A stretch of DNA of 64,000 bases. Source: Phoronis australis. Its lineage: Eukaryota; Phoronida; Phoronidae. This document shows positions 61,101 to 64,000 of this stretch, piece by piece. Location: positions 261,088 to 325,087 of the forward strand of contig NMRA01000061.1 of the NCBI GenBank assembly GCA_002633005.1, written 5' to 3'. How positions within the stretch are numbered: position 1 is the stretch's first letter; each line of letters opens with the position of its first letter. Both the position numbers and the translations under genes were made by a program. The notes under the pieces are model-generated. The model did not search any database and was not told the origin of the DNA. It worked only from the letters and a program-made list of their open reading frames with translations.

Positions 61101-63410
61101 CAAACGGCACAGACAGTAATTTTTTGAGCTCCAATGGACATGCCTTGTTTGACCTTTGACCTCAAAAACACTCAAGTCCATGCAACCAGCTTATCAACAG
61201 ATATCTTTATGCAACTGTAACAATGACTTATCGCGAGCAAACTGCTCACTTACGGTATTGCACCAGTGCTGCCATCTGGAGCTGTAGGTTCACTGTAAAT
61301 AAATAAAAGAATACTTCAGATACACAGTAAAATCTCAGCAAAGTTGCAAAAAGAATACTAGCTTTATCATTCAATTTAATTAAGAACCACACATTTCTTT
61401 TATTCTGAATGCTGTTAATAACAATTTTCCAAGTCTCAGATATCACAATTTTTTTATTCCTTTTGCATGTGTAAGTCACATCAACTTTGCTTTTGCCACA
61501 TATAGCAGAGACGTCCTCTGTTCCATATAATTTCACCAAAATCAAAAAATCAATGAAAAATCTTAAGAGATCTAGAACGTGATAAACAAATTTCAACACT
61601 GGCTTCTTTACACGCTTGCTACTCACGTCATGTCTGACTGAAGGTTCAGTGAAAACCTTCTCTGAGCCACAAACTGCCTCCACACATACTTCGCCATCTC
61701 TGGGTCGTCCTAGAAGTACACGATCGTGGCAAGTTGGAAATGGGGTGTTAAGGTTATGTCGGGCCACATCAAAAATGTCACTATTTAGCCAAATATCTAA
61801 TAATATAAAATTAGAACCTAGTAAAAGAATGTTTTTCGAATGTAAAAAGCCTGCAGAATTAGAATTTTGGGTACATCATATCACATGGCGATGATACGCA
61901 ATAAGAAAAATTGCAGCACCTCACATGCAGATTTCCCTAGAAATTAAGTGGGTTCTGCGAATGCACATTCTGAAAGTTTGGCAGACGATTATGACCTTTT
62001 GTGAACGATCCTTATGAAAACGGGTTGAACTAGAATGACACTAAACAGTGAAAATAAAGGAAACTCAGCGGGTGGTCTTAAAGAGAATGAATATTGCCTC
62101 TTCTTACCAACACAATGTTGAAAGGCTGTTCCTTGTGCGTTGTGCGCACGACAAGGCATTTCTTATTGGTTCCCAGACTTTTGATGTCTTGCCATTTCAT
62201 GAAAGCAGCCGTCTGCTCCGTCAAGCTTTTGATGAAGAAGCCATCGTGACAAGTTCCCACAACGACCGTGTTTCCGCCATCATCCTGGTTAGGAAGTTTC
62301 AGCTTTTTACAGCACAATACTACATGGACAACAGAGTTCTACGACAGCACAAGTGCGGGGGCAGTGTGTGCAATTTCACAACAATGAAGGATGTCTTATT
62401 TTACGAGCTGCCTCTTTGAGTATGATCAATGTGTAAACAGCCATGTCTGGTAGTCACTTACATGGGTTCCACGTTTTGCGAAGCAGTTTTCCCTACTGGA
62501 CAATGGGCGACAAATTGGTTCTCAAAATGCAGTACACCTGTGACTGATTATCACCCAGTGCCCAACATCCAAATATTTTAACTTATACTGCACGGTTATG
62601 TTATTAAAGCACCAAGAACTGTATTAGGTTATAATGATTTTAACTCTAAAACAACTGGGTAAACAAAATACGATCAAGTAAGTCCAAATTAAATGCCTAA
62701 ATCAGCAATGCAAGCTTGCTTTATTAAATCGTGTTAAATGACGTATTCACGAAACATTTCATTTATTTAGAGTGTATTGATTTGCTACTACCTGTTAATT
62801 CTCTGTCAACTCGTTCATTATATTCAGCAGATGAGAAGAAAGGAGGTAAACAGCTGTATAAATTAATAGGAAATGGAAACAAAATCGTGTCACTGAGTAC
62901 ACGTTAGTGATCATCTTAAGCAGACAATTTGGTAGACAAGTAAACTAGCCTTCTATATTCCCATCTGTTCATAAAGATAAGTGCTATTTAATCAACGTTT
63001 TACTATTTTCTGTCTTTCAAACAAAAATTGGCAAGATTCCAATGAAAGAAAGCAGAAATCAGACAGCAACTAGCACCAGCAAATTTGTAGAGAAATTCTG
63101 TTCTAAATTTGACAAAGTCAATTCACAGATTTTGAGAACCAGCTTGTTGTTAGTTATTCAGTAGAGAAAACTGATTCTCTAAATCTGGAACAACTGTTAG
63201 TGACTATTACCCAATTCACTATGATCTCTTTAATACAACAGCTGAGTTTACCTTTGCGTTGTAATACTCATAACCGTAACCATCCAACTTTTCCACTTCA
63301 TGCAAGTACTGAATCTCAGCCACCGTTGGGGACATTCCGCGGATGTTATTGTGTAGCGCGAGGACCTCTTGTGTCAGATGTGCTAACTGATGTTCATCAC
63401 CTGCTAAGCT
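52070..63410 (-). CDS. FERM-domain protein tyrosine phosphatase, PTPN14/PTPN21 (Pez) family, 5'-incomplete
   Basis: Non-receptor tyrosine phosphatase gene on the minus strand. The eleven exons seen are 63252-63410, 62108-62284, 61627-61709, 61254-61292, 60928-60973, 57334-59235, 56127-56345, 55138-55341, 54657-54816, 53546-53697 and 52070-52198. All junctions are GT-AG and the phases agree. The total is 3270 bp, or 1089 residues plus a stop. Residues 1-140 are the end of the FERM domain, about 169-802 a low-complexity linker rich in Q, S and P, and about 803-1089 the PTP domain. The signature [10 protein letters not shown] places the catalytic Cys near residue 1023. The general-acid loop reads WPE instead of WPD, and the phosphotyrosine loop reads NRF instead of NRY. 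A PPPY motif at 396-399 resembles those by which human PTPN14 binds YAP. Human relatives are near 1180 residues, so about 100 N-terminal residues lie outside the window. The choice between PTPN14 and PTPN21 is open; one invertebrate ancestor of both is likely. The family acts at cell junctions and cytoskeleton. Confidence 0.93.
53546..53697 (-). CDS. PTPN14/21-like exon: catalytic P-loop
   Basis: 152 bp, phase 1 in and phase 0 out. The acceptor is cttctttttcag and the donor is AACCAG|GTGAGA. It carries [18 protein letters not shown] with the nucleophilic Cys and the phosphate-binding Arg intact. Confidence 0.93.
54657..54816 (-). CDS. PTPN14/21-like exon: general-acid (WPE) loop
   Basis: 160 bp, phase 0 in and phase 1 out. 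The chosen acceptor is tagcctatcaacag, because it restores the [16 protein letters not shown] strand; a second AG 29 bp downstream would break the frame. The donor is CTCT|GTAAGT. It encodes [18 protein letters not shown]. The Glu in WPE is at residue 985 of the partial product. Confidence 0.9.
55138..55341 (-). CDS. PTPN14/21-like exon: PTP core
   Basis: 68 codons, phase 0 to phase 0. The acceptor is tttcctggcag and the donor is GGTGAT|GTGAGT. It encodes the conserved YIATQAPL and FWQMIWEQ motifs and the CATYWP strand of the PTP fold. Confidence 0.9.
55818..55892 (+). repeat. tRNA-like sequence, decayed (tRNA-derived repeat or pseudogene)
   Basis: A good anticodon arm TCTGC-ATGAATA-GCAGA would give anticodon GAA. 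A B box GGGTTCGAGTCC follows with one T-stem mismatch. The D arm and acceptor do not pair well, so this is not a working tRNA. It lies in a phosphatase intron. Confidence 0.5.
56127..56345 (-). CDS. PTPN14/21-like exon: start of PTP domain
   Basis: 73 codons, phase 0 to phase 0. The acceptor is catttcgacag and the donor is ATCAAG|GTTTGT. It carries the N-terminal helices ([14 protein letters not shown]), the phosphotyrosine loop [15 protein letters not shown] and the GYINASHIK strand. The Phe in NRF replaces the usual Tyr of classical PTPs. Confidence 0.9.
56675..57272. repeat. Foldback element in a phosphatase intron
   Basis: Inverted arms of about 200 bp at 56675-56886 and 57070-57272. The outer ends are AAAAAATTCCAGGACACAAA and its complement. 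The arms contain a degenerate roughly 20-bp repeat of the form CGCCAGGACAAATTTAT. The right end lies 61 bp from the donor of the large exon. Confidence 0.75.
57334..59235 (-). CDS. PTPN14/21-like large central exon (linker with PPxY motif)
   Basis: 634 codons in one exon, phase 0 to phase 0. The acceptor is gttacag and the donor is GACAGG|GTAAGTATC. The encoded linker is rich in Gln, Ser, Pro and Asp and looks mostly disordered. It includes [15 protein letters not shown], a family-type motif, a proline tract [16 protein letters not shown] (Tyr codon 58543-58545) and several Tyr motifs of the YANL type. A single long central exon is also typical of vertebrate PTPN14 and PTPN21. Confidence 0.9.
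59301..59440. repeat. 140-bp near-perfect palindrome in an intron
   Basis: Arms with TCTAGAGCCC, GTGGATTTTGGAGAATT and the flanking TAGATTATTACATG meet at about 59371. It can fold into a long hairpin. No ORF. Confidence 0.85.
59965..60046 (+). repeat. tRNA-like sequence with A and B boxes (SINE-like)
   Basis: The A box region TGGTGCAGTTGG and B box GGGTTCGAAACC are spaced as in tRNA genes. The anticodon stem and T stem are imperfect, so a tRNA-derived SINE head or pseudogene is more likely than a real tRNA. Confidence 0.45.
60928..60973 (-). CDS. PTPN14/21-like small linker exon
   Basis: 46 bp, phase 2 in and phase 0 out. The acceptor is tattattttcag and the donor is GATAAT|GTGAGTGAG. It encodes [15 protein letters not shown] and joins in frame to ENHTSS of the large exon. 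It could be alternatively spliced, but skipping it alone would break the frame. Confidence 0.65.
61254..61292 (-). CDS. PTPN14/21-like microexon in the linker
   Basis: 39 bp. The acceptor is tttatttacag and the donor is ATACC|GTAAGTG. Phase 2 on both sides preserves the frame. It encodes [12 protein letters not shown] just after the FERM domain. The short length makes it less certain than its neighbours, but the phases fit on both sides. Confidence 0.65.
61627..61709 (-). CDS. PTPN14/21-like exon: end of FERM F3 lobe
   Basis: 83 bp, phase 0 in and phase 2 out. The acceptor is gtgtacttctag and the donor is ATGAC|GTGAGT. It encodes [19 protein letters not shown], the F3 C-terminal helix that packs at the end of FERM domains. 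Confidence 0.82.
62108..62284 (-). CDS. PTPN14/21-like exon: start of FERM F3 lobe
   Basis: 59 codons, phase 0 to phase 0. The acceptor is cttcctaaccag and the donor is TTG|GTAAGA. The start [15 protein letters not shown] follows YYNAK of the previous exon, matching the F2-F3 junction of the family. The KWQDIKSL stretch fits the PTB/PH-like F3 fold. Confidence 0.85.
63252..63410 (-). CDS. PTPN14/21-like exon: FERM F2 lobe
   Basis: 53 codons, phase 0 at both ends. The acceptor is ttgttcacag and the donor is AAAG|GTAAAC. The product contains [15 protein letters not shown]-type sequence typical of the end of the FERM F2 lobe in this phosphatase family. This is the most 5' exon found, and earlier FERM exons must lie past the right edge of the window. 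Confidence 0.85.
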
Positions 63411-64000
63411 CTGTGAACAAATTTCAGTGAAGCTTAAAACCATTGTGGATCCCTTCTTTTTTAATACGGCATTCTAGCAATCATAACTGGCACATCATGG
63501 AGTGAATGGAATTCACCGATTGCTTCTGAACTCCTAGCGCATCCAACCATTGGGAGTGTGCACATTATTTCAAAGTCACTATTAATCTAGATGCACAAAA
63601 ATTATAGAAAAATGGGAATATCAACTTAACTATTTTGCAAGTATTCCTTAGAGTAACTGAACATAAAGGTAAGAGTAAAAACAAGCACTGTGTGCTTTTG
63701 TTGTGTTCAGTAATTTATTTCAAGGATTAATTTGTAACATTTTACATTACATCTTTGATGAAGAGCATATACAAGGAACATTGGGTTCTTAATAACATTT
63801 ACAATCTATTTTCTAACATAAAGGCATTCACCAAATTAACTATGAGTATAGTAAACCACTAACAATCAACGAGGTAACTTTTTAACGGTCAATTCAATAG
63901 TCGCAAAAACCAGTTACAACAGTTAAGCAGTGAGTGCTATCCAAAACAGCCCTGACAACCATTTAGTTGTTTAATAAATGCTGTCAAGTTGAGAACTTCT
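63411..64000 (-). other. Intron of the phosphatase gene reaching the window edge
   Basis: No further FERM exon was found upstream of the acceptor at 63411-63412. The gene continues beyond the window. Confidence 0.6.

Overview
This window looks like nuclear DNA from an invertebrate animal, probably marine. I cannot name the phylum. The evidence is one large multi-exon gene with GT-AG introns, AT-rich intergenic DNA, and many decayed eukaryotic transposons: Kolobok-like, Ty3-like LTR, Penelope-like with a hammerhead ribozyme, non-LTR, Tc1-like and several MITE families. There are no operons, rRNA genes or CRISPR arrays.

Layout. 0-13 kb is mostly noncoding and holds GC-rich 60-bp modules, a MITE copy, a 180-bp tandem duplication and one possible membrane-anchor exon at 6.6-6.9 kb. 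13.6-16.5 kb is a nested non-LTR retrotransposon graveyard on the minus strand. 17.8-18.4 kb is a MITE. 18.53-20.23 kb is a young TTAA-flanked transposon whose + strand encodes a THAP protein and whose - strand encodes the start of a P2X7-C-terminal-like protein. 22-32 kb carries palindromic MITEs, a Tc1 fragment at 27.5-27.8 kb and a 1.75-kb inverted-repeat transposon at 30.0-31.7 kb. 33.92-35.83 kb is a short LTR element with identical LTRs and a 5-bp target duplication that keeps only the integrase. 36.7 kb and 47.0 kb are long microsatellites. 41.5-42.3 kb has facing arrays of one 16-bp unit. 44.2-44.95 kb is a Penelope-like GIY-YIG fragment followed by a hammerhead ribozyme motif.

52.07-63.41 kb is the only clear host gene. 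It lies on the minus strand and encodes a FERM-domain tyrosine phosphatase of the PTPN14/PTPN21 (Pez) family. Eleven exons could be defined. Their summed length is 3270 bp, which stays in frame and gives 1089 residues plus a stop. The N-terminal FERM exons lie beyond position 64000. The introns hold a 600-bp foldback element, a 140-bp palindrome and tRNA-like sequences.

The transposons are independent insertions and do not form a pathway. The most unusual items are the internally deleted THAP/P2X7-like Kolobok-type element, the integrase-only LTR element and the Penelope-associated hammerhead ribozyme.
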